A stretch of 50,215 nucleotides of DNA from the NCBI GenBank assembly GCA_017537925.1, contig JAFYJW010000003.1, forward strand, positions 1 to 50,215, in the 5' to 3' direction. Shown here piece by piece: positions 23,190 through 31,713 of the stretch. Origin of the DNA: Synergistes sp. Lineage in GTDB: Bacteria > Synergistota > Synergistia > Synergistales > Synergistaceae. Position 1 is the first letter of the stretch. The number at the start of each line of letters is the position of its first letter. Under the pieces are notes generated by a model. The model did not search any database. It was not told the DNA's origin and saw nothing but the letters and a program-made list of their open reading frames with translations. The position numbers were made by a program, and so were the translations under genes.

Positions 23190-24527
23190 TCAGAGCATGG
23201 CTTTAGGCGTCATATTCCTGCCGATGCAGTAGTATTCGAAGCCGAGCGCCTTCAGTTTGCCGGGGCTGTATATGTTGCGCCCGTCAAAGATGATCTTCCT
23301 TTTCATAAGCCGGCCGAACTCATCCCAGTCGGCTTCAATGAACTCGGGCCATTCAGTCGCAATCACCGCGCAGTCGGCTCCGGAAAGCAGCGTCTTCATA
23401 TCGGGCGCATATTCCACAGCGGAAGGCAGCAGCTTCTTAGCTTCGTTCATCGCGATCGGGTCATAGGCTCGCACGGAAGCGCCGCAGCCGAGCAGCCCCT
23501 GAATCAGCGTGATCGACGGCGCTTCCCTCATATCATCGGTGCCGGGCTTGAATGAGAGTCCCATGACCGCAGCCGTGACGCCATCCATATCTGCGCCGAA
23601 ACGGTCCCGAATCATTATATGCAGCGTCTGCTTCTGTCTGCGGTTTACCTTGTCGACCGCGGACGCCATCGTCATATCAAGCCCCTGTCTCTCGCCTATG
23701 CGGCAGAGCGCCTGCACATCCTTAGGGAAGCATGACCCTCCGTAGCCGCAGCCCGCGTTCAGGAAGGAAGGGCCTATCCTGCGGTCTGACGCGACGCCTT
23801 CCTTTACCGCCGTTACGTCGCCTCCGACACGGTCGCAGAGCTGCGCTATCTCGTTCATGAAGCTGATGCGGGCGGCAAGCATGGTATTTGCGGCATATTT
23901 TGTTATCTCGGCCGACACCGGATCCATAAAGATTATCCTGTCTTCAGCCGCGAAGGGAAGATAAAGCTCACGCATCACGGCACGCGCTTTTTCGCTTGAC
24001 GCGCCTATCACGATGCGGTCCGGATGCAGGCAGTCCTCTACAGCCATGCCCTCTTTAAGGAACTCCGGATTGGAGAGGACTTCAAGGTCTATGCCCTCCA
24101 CGCCGCGTTCCCGCAGGTGGTTGTTTATGCGGCGGCACAAAAGAGTGCCGGTCCCTACCGGGACCGTCGATTTTACGACAATATAGCAGGAATGGGAAAG
24201 TGACGAAGCTATGCTGTCGACAGCCGCCAGCACCTGTGCAAGGTCAGCCCTGCCGTCGTCTGCCGGCGGCGTTCCTACCGCGATAAAAAAGAGCTTTGTG
24301 CCCTCAAGCCCGTCCTTTATATCCGTCGAGAAAGAAAGACGTCCTTCCCGCACGTTTTTTTCTATAAGCCCGCCGAGCCCCGGCTCATATATCGGGCACA
24401 GACCGCTTTTCAGCTTTCCTATGCGATCTTCGTCGATATCCACACAGCAGACAGAATTGCCCTTCTCGGCAAAGCATGTCCCCGTAACAAGTCCGACGTA
24501 GCCTGTTCCCACAACACAGATCTTCAT
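23190..24527 (-). CDS. ugd: UDP-glucose 6-dehydrogenase
   Basis: Oxidises UDP-glucose to UDP-glucuronate with two NAD+, the entry step to L-Ara4N. The 445 residues begin MKICVVGTGYVGLVTG, the NAD-binding fold with GxGxxG. NPEFLKEG (about 158) and the catalytic GGSCFPKD block (Cys near residue 262) are intact. It closes the arn operon, 24 bases after arnE. In Escherichia coli ugd is a separate gene, so here the precursor supply is built into the operon. Confidence 0.96.
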   Translation of the reverse strand: MKICVVGTGYVGLVTGTCFAEKGNSVCCVDIDEDRIGKLKSGLCPIYEPGLGGLIEKNVREGRLSFSTDIKDGLEGTKLFFIAVGTPPADDGRADLAQVLAAVDSIASSLSHSCYIVVKSTVPVGTGTLLCRRINNHLRERGVEGIDLEVLSNPEFLKEGMAVEDCLHPDRIVIGASSEKARAVMRELYLPFAAEDRIIFMDPVSAEITKYAANTMLAARISFMNEIAQLCDRVGGDVTAVKEGVASDRRIGPSFLNAGCGYGGSCFPKDVQALCRIGERQGLDMTMASAVDKVNRRQKQTLHIMIRDRFGADMDGVTAAVMGLSFKPGTDDMREAPSITLIQGLLGCGASVRAYDPIAMNEAKKLLPSAVEYAPDMKTLLSGADCAVIATEWPEFIEADWDEFGRLMKRKIIFDGRNIYSPGKLKALGFEYYCIGRNMTPKAML

Positions 24528-24551
24528 TTGATCCCTTTTCTTCCCGATATC

Positions 24552-24920
24552 TCACGCAGTCAGCATGACTATGCCGGCGACGATAAGCGCCATGCCTCCG
24601 GCCCGCATCAGCGTGATATTTTCATGAAATACCAAAAATCCAGCGGCGGTAAGAAGGATATATACAAGCGCGGACATCATCGGATAGGCGAGCGTAAGCT
24701 CCGTTCGTGAGAGCGCGGCCGCCATAAAAAAGAAGGATATGCCGAAGAGGGAAAAACCGGCTACTATCCACGGGTTCAGCGCTATCCTGAGTATCGCAGC
24801 GATCACTCCGGCAGACAGCATATCGCCGCTTCCGCCGTAGGCATGCTTCATCACTATGCTGCCGAGAGCGTTTGATACGGCCGATGCAAAAATAAGGAAA
24901 AAAGCTGTTTTTTCGATCAT
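24552..24920 (-). CDS. arnE: Undecaprenyl-phosphate-L-Ara4N flippase subunit-like SMR/EamA protein
   Basis: A 122-residue protein with four hydrophobic helices, the size and topology of the small multidrug resistance fold. SRTELTLAYPMMSALVYILLT matches the helix-3/4 region of ArnE/ArnF-like proteins. In enterobacteria, ArnE and ArnF form a heterodimer that flips L-Ara4N-undecaprenyl phosphate. Only one such gene is present here, so the protein probably acts as a homodimer. It starts 12 bases after arnD and precedes ugd. The ArnE assignment depends on the operon. Confidence 0.8.
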   Translation of the reverse strand: MIEKTAFFLIFASAVSNALGSIVMKHAYGGSGDMLSAGVIAAILRIALNPWIVAGFSLFGISFFFMAAALSRTELTLAYPMMSALVYILLTAAGFLVFHENITLMRAGGMALIVAGIVMLTA

Positions 24921-24932
24921 TGAGGCTGCCCT

Positions 24933-25823
24933 TCAGATATCAGCGTTCTTCTGGAGCGCAAGCGTGCCGGCGCGCCCTTCTATCTTTCCCGAAACGACGG
25001 CGCATCGCGGCAGAGGCGCGGACGCCGCATACTCTCCCAGCGTATGGAACTCCGTGCCGAGAGCTCTTGCCATATTCAGGAAGTTCTCAAATACCGAAAG
25101 CTTCGAGATACCTTCCATTTCAGCGTGGACAGTGAGCACGTTCCACTCTTTATCCATGCCGTCGAGCCATGCTTTTGGCAGCGTAACGTCGTTTATGCCC
25201 GGCAGGCCCCATATCTCATCCATTGTAGGAAGCGTCGTGGGTATCTGCGGCACGCTGTAGCTGCGCCCTTCAAGATCAGGCAGAAAAGGCGCGCGTCCGC
25301 GCGTATCGCTGGCCCATTCGATGCCGAGTTCTTCCTCCGCGGCAAGGACAGCGCAAGACAGCTGCCATCCGGGAGCTGCCAGAATCTTCGGCGCCGTGCC
25401 GCAGATATCTGTATACAGCGCCGCTGCCTTTTCGTACAGAGCCTTGTATTCGTCTTTTGATATCCGGCTCAGGCAGTCCTGCACATAAACGTGGTCCCAC
25501 GCATGTATGCCTGTCTCATGCCCTTCTTCGGCTGCGCGGCGCAGAATGCCGGGGTCGGACGGGACGATCAGCGGCGCCGGCAGAAGCGTGCCGTACAGCA
25601 TGGTCTTCAGCCCGTACGTCGAAACCGCTTTCGTGCGCGTCATTTTATTGATGAAGCCGGGGCGGAATATCCTCCTGACGGCACGGCCGGAATTGTCCGG
25701 ACCGAATGAAAAGAAAATGCTCGCGCGTATATGCTGCCTGGCAAAGAGGTCAAGGAGACGCGGAACGCCGCATAGATAGCCGCGCTTAGTATCCACGTCC
25801 ACCTTAACGGCAAGCCGCGGCAT
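24933..25823 (-). CDS. arnD: 4-deoxy-4-formamido-L-arabinose-phosphoundecaprenol deformylase
   Basis: A NodB/polysaccharide-deacetylase-fold enzyme that removes the formyl group from lipid-linked L-Ara4FN at the inner membrane. The 296 residues match ArnD length. VDVDT near residue 8 gives the metal-binding Asp pair. HETGIHAWDHVYVQD (about 114-128) carries the two metal His. The later P-G-W-Q motif and the HAEMEG block (with the second catalytic His) are present. It overlaps the upstream arnA dehydrogenase by one base. Confidence 0.93.
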   Translation of the reverse strand: MPRLAVKVDVDTKRGYLCGVPRLLDLFARQHIRASIFFSFGPDNSGRAVRRIFRPGFINKMTRTKAVSTYGLKTMLYGTLLPAPLIVPSDPGILRRAAEEGHETGIHAWDHVYVQDCLSRISKDEYKALYEKAAALYTDICGTAPKILAAPGWQLSCAVLAAEEELGIEWASDTRGRAPFLPDLEGRSYSVPQIPTTLPTMDEIWGLPGINDVTLPKAWLDGMDKEWNVLTVHAEMEGISKLSVFENFLNMARALGTEFHTLGEYAASAPLPRCAVVSGKIEGRAGTLALQKNADI

Positions 25824-26845
25824 TACAGAGCCTCGTGTTCGGCGTACCAGGCTATCGTCCTGCTGAGGAGTTCGCTCATCCCCGTCACAGGCTTCCAGCC
25901 AAGCTTCTGTTCCATTTTTCTGACAGAGGGGATCCTGTTCTGCATATCGTCATAACTCTTGCCGTAATAGAGGGCGGAAGGAATCACTTCAAGAACGGTC
26001 GCATCTGCCGCTTCGCGGAATTTGGGGAATTTCTTCGCCTCTTCGATGACAAGCTCAGCGAGTTCTTTTACAGAGTAATTGTTCGCAGGGTTGCCTATGT
26101 TGAATATCTCGTCGTCGGCCCTGCCGTTCTTGTTTTCGATTATCTTCATCAGCCCGTCTATCCCGTCGCCTATCCATGTGAAGCTGCGGCGCTGGCTGCC
26201 CCCGTTGACAAGGGAGATCTTGCGGCGGTGTATCATGTCGTACAGTATCTGGGTCACGGAGCGCGCCTGGTGGTTTTCGGCGTCCCTGAAGGTATCGAGC
26301 CCCGGTCCGATCCAGTTGAACGGACGGAAGAGCGTATACTGGAGATCCTGTTCCTGTCCGTATGCGACTATCATGCGGTCGATCATCTGCTTCGCGCAGC
26401 TGTATATCCAGCGCATCTTCACCACCGGCCCGACGATGAGCGGGCTTTCGTCCTCTTTCAGTTCGGCGTCCCCGCTCATTCCGTATACTTCCGAAGTTGA
26501 CGGGAATATTATTCTCTTGCCGTATTTGGCGCAGAGACGGACCATCTTGAGATTCTGTTCGAAATCCAGCTCGAAGGTCCAGACCGGCTTTTTGACATAA
26601 AACGCGGGTTTTGCAATCCCGGCAAGAGGGATGACGACGTCAGCCTTTATTACTTCTTCCTCAAGCTCTTTGTCGGCATTGAATATATCGCCCTTGTGGA
26701 ACGTAAAGTGACTGCGGCATTCATAGGGCAGGAGGTTGCTTTCTGATATGTCAAAACCGCTTACCTTCCAGTCGGTCTTTGTCAGAATGCTGTCCAGAAG
26801 ATGAGTTCCTATAAAGCCGTTTACTCCGGTAATGAATAATTTCAC
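25823..26845 (-). CDS. arnA: UDP-glucuronate oxidative decarboxylase (ArnA C-terminal half as a separate protein)
   Basis: Converts UDP-glucuronate to UDP-4-keto-pentose. A 340-residue SDR enzyme with a TGVNGFIG nucleotide motif (6-13). Ser118-Glu119 are in PSTSEVYGM, Tyr148 and Lys152 are in the YxxxK motif, and an Arg lies in GGSQRRSFTW. These correspond to the Ser, Glu and Arg known to be needed for decarboxylation in Escherichia coli ArnA. There it is fused to the formyltransferase. Here it is a stand-alone ORF whose ATG overlaps the formyltransferase stop by four bases. Its close match to ArnA rather than plain UDP-xylose synthase supports the call. Confidence 0.93.
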   Translation of the reverse strand: MKLFITGVNGFIGTHLLDSILTKTDWKVSGFDISESNLLPYECRSHFTFHKGDIFNADKELEEEVIKADVVIPLAGIAKPAFYVKKPVWTFELDFEQNLKMVRLCAKYGKRIIFPSTSEVYGMSGDAELKEDESPLIVGPVVKMRWIYSCAKQMIDRMIVAYGQEQDLQYTLFRPFNWIGPGLDTFRDAENHQARSVTQILYDMIHRRKISLVNGGSQRRSFTWIGDGIDGLMKIIENKNGRADDEIFNIGNPANNYSVKELAELVIEEAKKFPKFREAADATVLEVIPSALYYGKSYDDMQNRIPSVRKMEQKLGWKPVTGMSELLSRTIAWYAEHEAL

Positions 26846-27723
26846 AGTATGCCATCTCCTTCTTTTCCGCCTTCAGGCTGGATTCTCAGTACTTCAAGGA
26901 GCCCGCTCCCGGTGCCTATGACAAGAGGGCTGCGGGAGACCACTTCGCCCGGGGCGGCTGTCCCCCCGATCGGGCGCGCTTTCCATATATAATACTTTTT
27001 CCCGCCGATATCCGCAAACGCTCCGGGAAACGGATGAGTCACGGCTCTTATCAGGTTGTAGATATCGCGTGCGCTTTTGTTCCAGTCGATGCGTCCGTCC
27101 TCCGGCCGGCGGCGTCCGAAATAAGTCGCTTCCGCTTCATTCTGGGGAACTCGCGGCGCCGTGCCCGCCTCAAGCGCAGGCAGGCTCCGTTCCGTTATGA
27201 CGCGGGCGGCTTCGGCGACCTTGAGAAAGACGTCAAACGCGGTGTCGGTGAATTTTATATCGACGGCTTCGCTGTCGACGATATCGCCCCCGTCGGGCTT
27301 TTCAGTCATAACATGCAGCGTGGCTCCGGTGCGCGTCTCGCCGTTGAGCACCGCCCAGTTCACGCATGCGCGTCCGCGGTATCTGGGCAGCAGCGCTCCG
27401 TGCATATTGTATGCGCCGAGGCGCGGGAGCAGCAGTATCTCTTTGGGTACCAGCGCACGGTAGTAGAATGAAAAAATAAGTTCAGGGGCGGCGGCCCTGC
27501 AGAATTCTATATCTTCTTCGCCGAGCTTTGAAGAAGTGCGGACCGGTATGCCGTTCTTTTGCGCGATCTCCTTAACGGAGCGGAACCAGATCTCTTCTTC
27601 GGGGTCATCCTCGTGCGTGAATACGCATGCTATCTCCGCGCGCTGCTTTATCAGCTCCTCAAGGCAGACGCACCCAACCTCGCTGTATGCGAAAATAAGA
27701 ATGCGCGGCCGGTGCGGACTCAT
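26842..27723 (-). CDS. arnA: UDP-4-amino-4-deoxy-L-arabinose formyltransferase (ArnA N-terminal half as a separate protein)
   Basis: Uses N10-formyl-tetrahydrofolate to formylate UDP-L-Ara4N. The 293 residues belong to the methionyl-tRNA formyltransferase-like fold. They hold the catalytic triad in YNMHGALLPRYRG (Asn, His) and EKPDGGDIV (Asp), with a C-terminal OB-like domain. The start is ATG 27723, overlapping the arnC stop (ATGA). An in-frame ATG seven codons upstream lies inside arnC. The linkage to a separate decarboxylase by a 4-base overlap, with both domains complete, shows a natural split rather than a frameshift. Confidence 0.92.
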   Translation of the reverse strand: MSPHRPRILIFAYSEVGCVCLEELIKQRAEIACVFTHEDDPEEEIWFRSVKEIAQKNGIPVRTSSKLGEEDIEFCRAAAPELIFSFYYRALVPKEILLLPRLGAYNMHGALLPRYRGRACVNWAVLNGETRTGATLHVMTEKPDGGDIVDSEAVDIKFTDTAFDVFLKVAEAARVITERSLPALEAGTAPRVPQNEAEATYFGRRRPEDGRIDWNKSARDIYNLIRAVTHPFPGAFADIGGKKYYIWKARPIGGTAAPGEVVSRSPLVIGTGSGLLEVLRIQPEGGKEGDGIL

Positions 27724-28685
27724 TGCCTGTCCTCTTCTTCGCATCCGTAAGCGCGGCGCACCGCATAGCGCGGCCTCCTGCTTACCTCGCGGTAGATGCG
27801 GCCGATATATTCGCCTATTATCCCGAGAGAGAAGAGCGTTATGCCGCTCACGATGAACTGGGCGGCCTCAAAAGCCTGTTCGATAAAAGACTGCCACGTG
27901 CCGACGCCCAGCACCAGACGTCTGACGAACATATAAAACAGCAGCAGGAACGAAAGGGCGGAAAGAAGCATCCCGGCCATCGTGACAAGCTGCAGCGGAA
28001 CGAGCGAGAAGCTCGTCATAAGATCGAAGTTCAGCCTTATAAGCTGAAAGAGTCCGTATTTCGATCTTCCCAATTCGCGCTCGCGGTGCGCCACCGGAAT
28101 CTCGACAGGGTCTACCGCGAACTTCTGTGCAAGCGCCGGTATGAAGGTGGTGGATTCTCTGCTTTCGTTTATGATGTCTATTATGCGTCTGTCGTAGCCG
28201 CGCAGCATACAGCCGTAATCCTGTATGTGCAGTTTCGCTATTCTGTTTGTGATCTTATTGACGCACTTCGAAGCGGCTCTGCGGAAAAGCGGATCCCTGC
28301 GCCCGACGCGGTACGTGCCTACTACGTCGTGTCCGTCGTCCATCTCTTTAAGCAGCCGGGGAATCTCCTCCGGCGGGTTCTGCAGATCGGCGTCCAGTGT
28401 AATTATCTTCTCTCCGCGCGCATAGTCGAAGCCTGCCATTATCGCCATATGCTGACCGAAATTTGCCGCCAGGTCTATGACGCGGACCTCGCCGTGCTCC
28501 CGGCGGAAGGCAAGCAGCAGCGCAAGCGACGCGTCGCGGCTGCCGTCGTTCACGAATATGACTTCAAAGCTGCGGTCAAGGCAGGAGACGGTCTTCCACA
28601 GTTCCTCAAAAAGCCGGGGGAGGACCTCCTCCTCGTTGTATACCGGGATAACGATCGAAACAGAGACTTTTTCCGCGGCGCTCAT
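27720..28685 (-). CDS. arnC: Undecaprenyl-phosphate 4-deoxy-4-formamido-L-arabinose transferase
   Basis: A GT2-family glycosyltransferase that moves L-Ara4FN from UDP to undecaprenyl phosphate. 321 residues: the cytosolic GT-A domain has SIVIPVYNEEEVLP, a DGSRD motif, a DADLQ metal site and GYDRR. Two hydrophobic helices near the C terminus anchor it in the membrane (about 233-255 and 270-295). The start at 28685 overlaps the arnB stop (ATGA). AAGGAG lies 11 bases upstream, inside arnB. A Met three codons earlier is possible. Confidence 0.93.
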   Translation of the reverse strand: MSAAEKVSVSIVIPVYNEEEVLPRLFEELWKTVSCLDRSFEVIFVNDGSRDASLALLLAFRREHGEVRVIDLAANFGQHMAIMAGFDYARGEKIITLDADLQNPPEEIPRLLKEMDDGHDVVGTYRVGRRDPLFRRAASKCVNKITNRIAKLHIQDYGCMLRGYDRRIIDIINESRESTTFIPALAQKFAVDPVEIPVAHRERELGRSKYGLFQLIRLNFDLMTSFSLVPLQLVTMAGMLLSALSFLLLFYMFVRRLVLGVGTWQSFIEQAFEAAQFIVSGITLFSLGIIGEYIGRIYREVSRRPRYAVRRAYGCEEEDRQ

Positions 28686-29845
28686 AATGAACATATCTCC
28701 TTAACGGCGCTTACCACGTCTTCCGCGTCTTCGTCCGTCATCGCCGGGAAAAGCGGCAGCGATACTATCCTGTCCGAGACATATTCGGCCTCCGGCAGGG
28801 ATCCGCGGGAAGCGCCTGTTATCTCTCTGTAACACGAATAGAGATGCAGCGCTCTGTAATGCAGCGCCGTGCCTATATTGCGCTCCCTCATGCGCAGCAT
28901 GAACTCGTCCCGGCTGAAGCCGGCAGCATCCCTGTCGATCAGCGGAGTGAAAATATGCCATGAATGCTTATGCGGCCAGGGCGCCGGTTTCGGCAGTATT
29001 ATCCCGGGAAGTCCCGACAGTTCGCTCATATAGAACGAAACGATCTCATCCCGCCGTCTGTTGAAGCTTTCGAGGAGGCGCATCTGCGAATTGCCTATCG
29101 CAGCCTGCATGTCGGTCATCGTATATTTCAGCCCCGGGAAGAATATGTCGTAATCAGCCCTGCCCTTTGCCGCGTACCGGTTCCAGGCTCCCTTTGACAT
29201 CCCGTTCTGGCGGAGCATCATTATCTTTTCGGCGAGCTCTTCGTCCTGTGTGCAGACCATGCCGCCCTCGCCCGTAGTGATGTTTTTGGTCGGATGGAAG
29301 CTGAATACCGCAAGCCTGCGCGGACCGCGGCCGGCCCCGATGCGGCGTCCTCTGTATTCGGCTCCGAGCGCGTGCGCGGCGTCCTCAACGACGGCAAGGC
29401 CGTGTGCGTCGGCGATCGCCTCTATCCTGTCCATATCGCACGGCATTCCTGCAAAGTGGACCGGGATGACCGCCTTTGTCTTTTTTGTTACCGCACGTTC
29501 GATATTCTCGGGCGTGATACAGAGGGTGTCCCTGTCTATATCTGCAAATACCGGTTTTGCTCCGGTGAGTATTACTGCGTTTACGGTGGCGGCAAATGTC
29601 ATCGGCGTCGTAATGACTTCATCGCCCGCGCCTATTCCGAGCGCCATCATCGCGCAGTGCAGACCGGCCGTAGCGGAATTTACCGCAAGCGCATAGCGCG
29701 CGCCGGTGTAATGTGAAAAGCTTTCTTCAAAACGGGCCGTTCTGGCCCCCATGACGAGCCAGCCGCTGCGAATGCAGTCGGCCACGTCGGATATCGCGTC
29801 CTCGCCTATGCTGGGCCTTGCAAACGGAAGAAAATCTTTTCTCAT
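28682..29845 (-). CDS. arnB: UDP-4-amino-4-deoxy-L-arabinose--oxoglutarate aminotransferase
   Basis: A PLP-dependent DegT/DnrJ/EryC1-family aminotransferase that transfers an amino group from glutamate to the UDP-4-keto-pentose. 387 residues. Lys187, in SFHPTKNITTGEGG, is the PLP-linked lysine, equivalent to Lys188 of Salmonella ArnB. VVEDAAHALGAEY holds the Asp that contacts the pyridine nitrogen. Start and stop overlap arnT and arnC by four bases each, so stoichiometry is probably kept by translational coupling. Confidence 0.95.
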   Translation of the reverse strand: MRKDFLPFARPSIGEDAISDVADCIRSGWLVMGARTARFEESFSHYTGARYALAVNSATAGLHCAMMALGIGAGDEVITTPMTFAATVNAVILTGAKPVFADIDRDTLCITPENIERAVTKKTKAVIPVHFAGMPCDMDRIEAIADAHGLAVVEDAAHALGAEYRGRRIGAGRGPRRLAVFSFHPTKNITTGEGGMVCTQDEELAEKIMMLRQNGMSKGAWNRYAAKGRADYDIFFPGLKYTMTDMQAAIGNSQMRLLESFNRRRDEIVSFYMSELSGLPGIILPKPAPWPHKHSWHIFTPLIDRDAAGFSRDEFMLRMRERNIGTALHYRALHLYSCYREITGASRGSLPEAEYVSDRIVSLPLFPAMTDEDAEDVVSAVKEICSL

Positions 29846-31512
29846 CTGCCGCTTCGCCTCTTTCCGCTGAACAGGACAACATAATCCCCCGCGTCAAAAC
29901 GCTTTGCGGTACGTGAAGCGCCTTTGGGTAAAAGGCTGTCCAGCCTGCCGTCGTTCTTTGCCACCAGTATAAAGCTTTTCTTTCCGCCGTACCACTGCCG
30001 CTGAAATTCTTTCCGGGACAAAAACCAACCCCTGCCTTCGGGCTGTTTCGATCCGTATTCAAGCTCGCCGGGGCTTCCGACCATAAGTACGCGGCGTTTT
30101 GTATAAAAGGAAAGGCCGTGCAGGACTTCGTCAAACGCGGCAATAGTCTCCTTACCGTCAGATTCTTTCAGTATTATTTCCGACACTTCCTTCATCGAGC
30201 GCCGCGGGGCGACGACGCCGTAAGCGCTCTGCATCCCCCAGGCGAAAACAACGGAGAATATGCAAAGCGCAGCCGCCGCTTCTTTGAAACGTTTCCTTCC
30301 TCCGCCGGTAAAGCAGAAAACCGACAACGGCATCGCAATAAGCGCGGCGCCGGTCTTCACCGCTACCGGCAGGGCATCGGAAGACGTGACCTCCTCACCT
30401 GTATACGCATAGTAAAAAAGCGCCGCGGCAAGGAAGCAGTTAAGAGCCGCAAGCAGCTGCGGCGCAAAGCCGTGCCATTTTTCGCCCTCCGCCATACGCG
30501 ATATATCCGCGCCTATCAGCACAGCCGCGGGAGGGATACAGGGAACTATATAGGGAATAAGCTTCGAATGCGAAAAAGAGAAAAACAGCAGAATGACTGC
30601 GAACCATATGAACAAATACTTTGCGGCGCTTCGTTCCTCTCCGCTTTCCGGCGCGCGCAGCACGCTCTCTTTGCCGCAGAGCGCGAACAGGAACGCGGTC
30701 CACGGCATCATAGCGGCGGGGATAATGGCGAAGAAAAACCAGAACGGCATATACCGTCCGTGCAAATTTGTAAGGTAGCGCATAAAGTGCTCCTGGATGA
30801 AGAAAAAGCGGAAGAAATCAGGGTTGTCTCTGCAGACGAGATAGAACCACGGCACGCTGACGGCGAAAAACAGAATTATTCCAGGCAGCGATAACGGACT
30901 GAAAAAATGCTTCCTCTGCTCGGCGGTCAGCATATAGAAAAACAGCACGGCGCTCGGCAGCACGACTCCTATCAGCCCTTTAGTCAGCACAGCCAGAGCG
31001 CAGGAGAAATAAAAGAGCATATAATAGCGCTTCTTTCCGCCCGCATTCGCTATATAGAAGGATACAAAGGCAAGCGTCAGGAAAAAAGTCAGCGGCATAT
31101 CGGTTATATTCAGCGTCCCTATCGCAAAGTAAAGCAGCGAAGTAGCCGTTGCTATGCCGGATATAAGCCCCGCCGTGAGCCCGTAGACGTAAGTCCCCAG
31201 CACGCCCGCGGCAGCTGCTCCCCCCAGCGCGCACAGCGCGGAACTTATCCTCGCCGCAAATTCGTTCTCACCGAAAACGTGCATCGCCGCAGCGTTCATC
31301 CAGTAGAAGAAAGCGGGCTTTTCGAAATACTTTACGTAATTCAGCATAGGCGTTATATAGTTTCCGGAAGAGATCATCTCGCGCGGGATCTCGGCGTAGC
31401 GCCCTTCGTCGGGCTCTATCAGCGGATATGAGCCAAGAGGCGCTATATATATAAGAATGATCGCAGCCGCCGCCGCAATAAGCATATTGCGCAGCGATAT
31501 CTTAAAAGGCAT
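29842..31512 (-). CDS. arnT: Lipid IVA 4-amino-4-deoxy-L-arabinosyltransferase
   Basis: A GT83-family membrane enzyme that transfers L-Ara4N from undecaprenyl phosphate to lipid A phosphates, lowering negative charge and polymyxin binding. 556 residues with about 12 hydrophobic helices and a C-terminal periplasmic domain of about 130 residues. PLIEPDEGRYAEIPREMI near residue 30 is the periplasmic loop with the catalytic acidic residues. KYFEKPAFFYW follows, typical of ArnT. It is the first gene of the operon, with GGAGT 12 bases before the ATG. The 100 bases upstream hold a TATAGT that may be a -10, but the -35 is poor. Confidence 0.95.
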   Translation of the reverse strand: MPFKISLRNMLIAAAAAIILIYIAPLGSYPLIEPDEGRYAEIPREMISSGNYITPMLNYVKYFEKPAFFYWMNAAAMHVFGENEFAARISSALCALGGAAAAGVLGTYVYGLTAGLISGIATATSLLYFAIGTLNITDMPLTFFLTLAFVSFYIANAGGKKRYYMLFYFSCALAVLTKGLIGVVLPSAVLFFYMLTAEQRKHFFSPLSLPGIILFFAVSVPWFYLVCRDNPDFFRFFFIQEHFMRYLTNLHGRYMPFWFFFAIIPAAMMPWTAFLFALCGKESVLRAPESGEERSAAKYLFIWFAVILLFFSFSHSKLIPYIVPCIPPAAVLIGADISRMAEGEKWHGFAPQLLAALNCFLAAALFYYAYTGEEVTSSDALPVAVKTGAALIAMPLSVFCFTGGGRKRFKEAAAALCIFSVVFAWGMQSAYGVVAPRRSMKEVSEIILKESDGKETIAAFDEVLHGLSFYTKRRVLMVGSPGELEYGSKQPEGRGWFLSRKEFQRQWYGGKKSFILVAKNDGRLDSLLPKGASRTAKRFDAGDYVVLFSGKRRSGR

Positions 31513-31646
31513 ATGCGGCAGTGACTCCTTTCACGCGGCCCCGCAAAGAGGCTTCAGGCTGATACTGACATAGGATACTATAGCACGCGGACAGATATAA
31601 CGACAGCTAAAAAACGGCAGCAACGCGGCGTATGACGGCATGATCC

Positions 31647-31688
31647 AAAAAAGCCGTCCGTAAGCAACAGGCTGCTCAGGACGGCTTT
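31647..31688 (-). terminator. Terminator of the uracil/xanthine permease gene
   Basis: On the minus strand, the 10-bp stem AAAGCCGTCC/GGACGGCTTT, with a loop of about 19 bases, is followed by further T residues. It separates the permease from the arn operon. Confidence 0.88.
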
Positions 31689-31713
31689 AAGGCAGCATTT
31701 TCTTCTGACGGCG

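Noticed and set aside
26842-26845. Frameshift splitting a fused arnA
   Set aside because: Both halves are complete, with proper termini and an ATGA overlap like the other genes of the operon.
27723-28832. 369-codon plus-strand ORF opposite arnC
   Set aside because: Antisense to an intact arnC, with no signal or family features.
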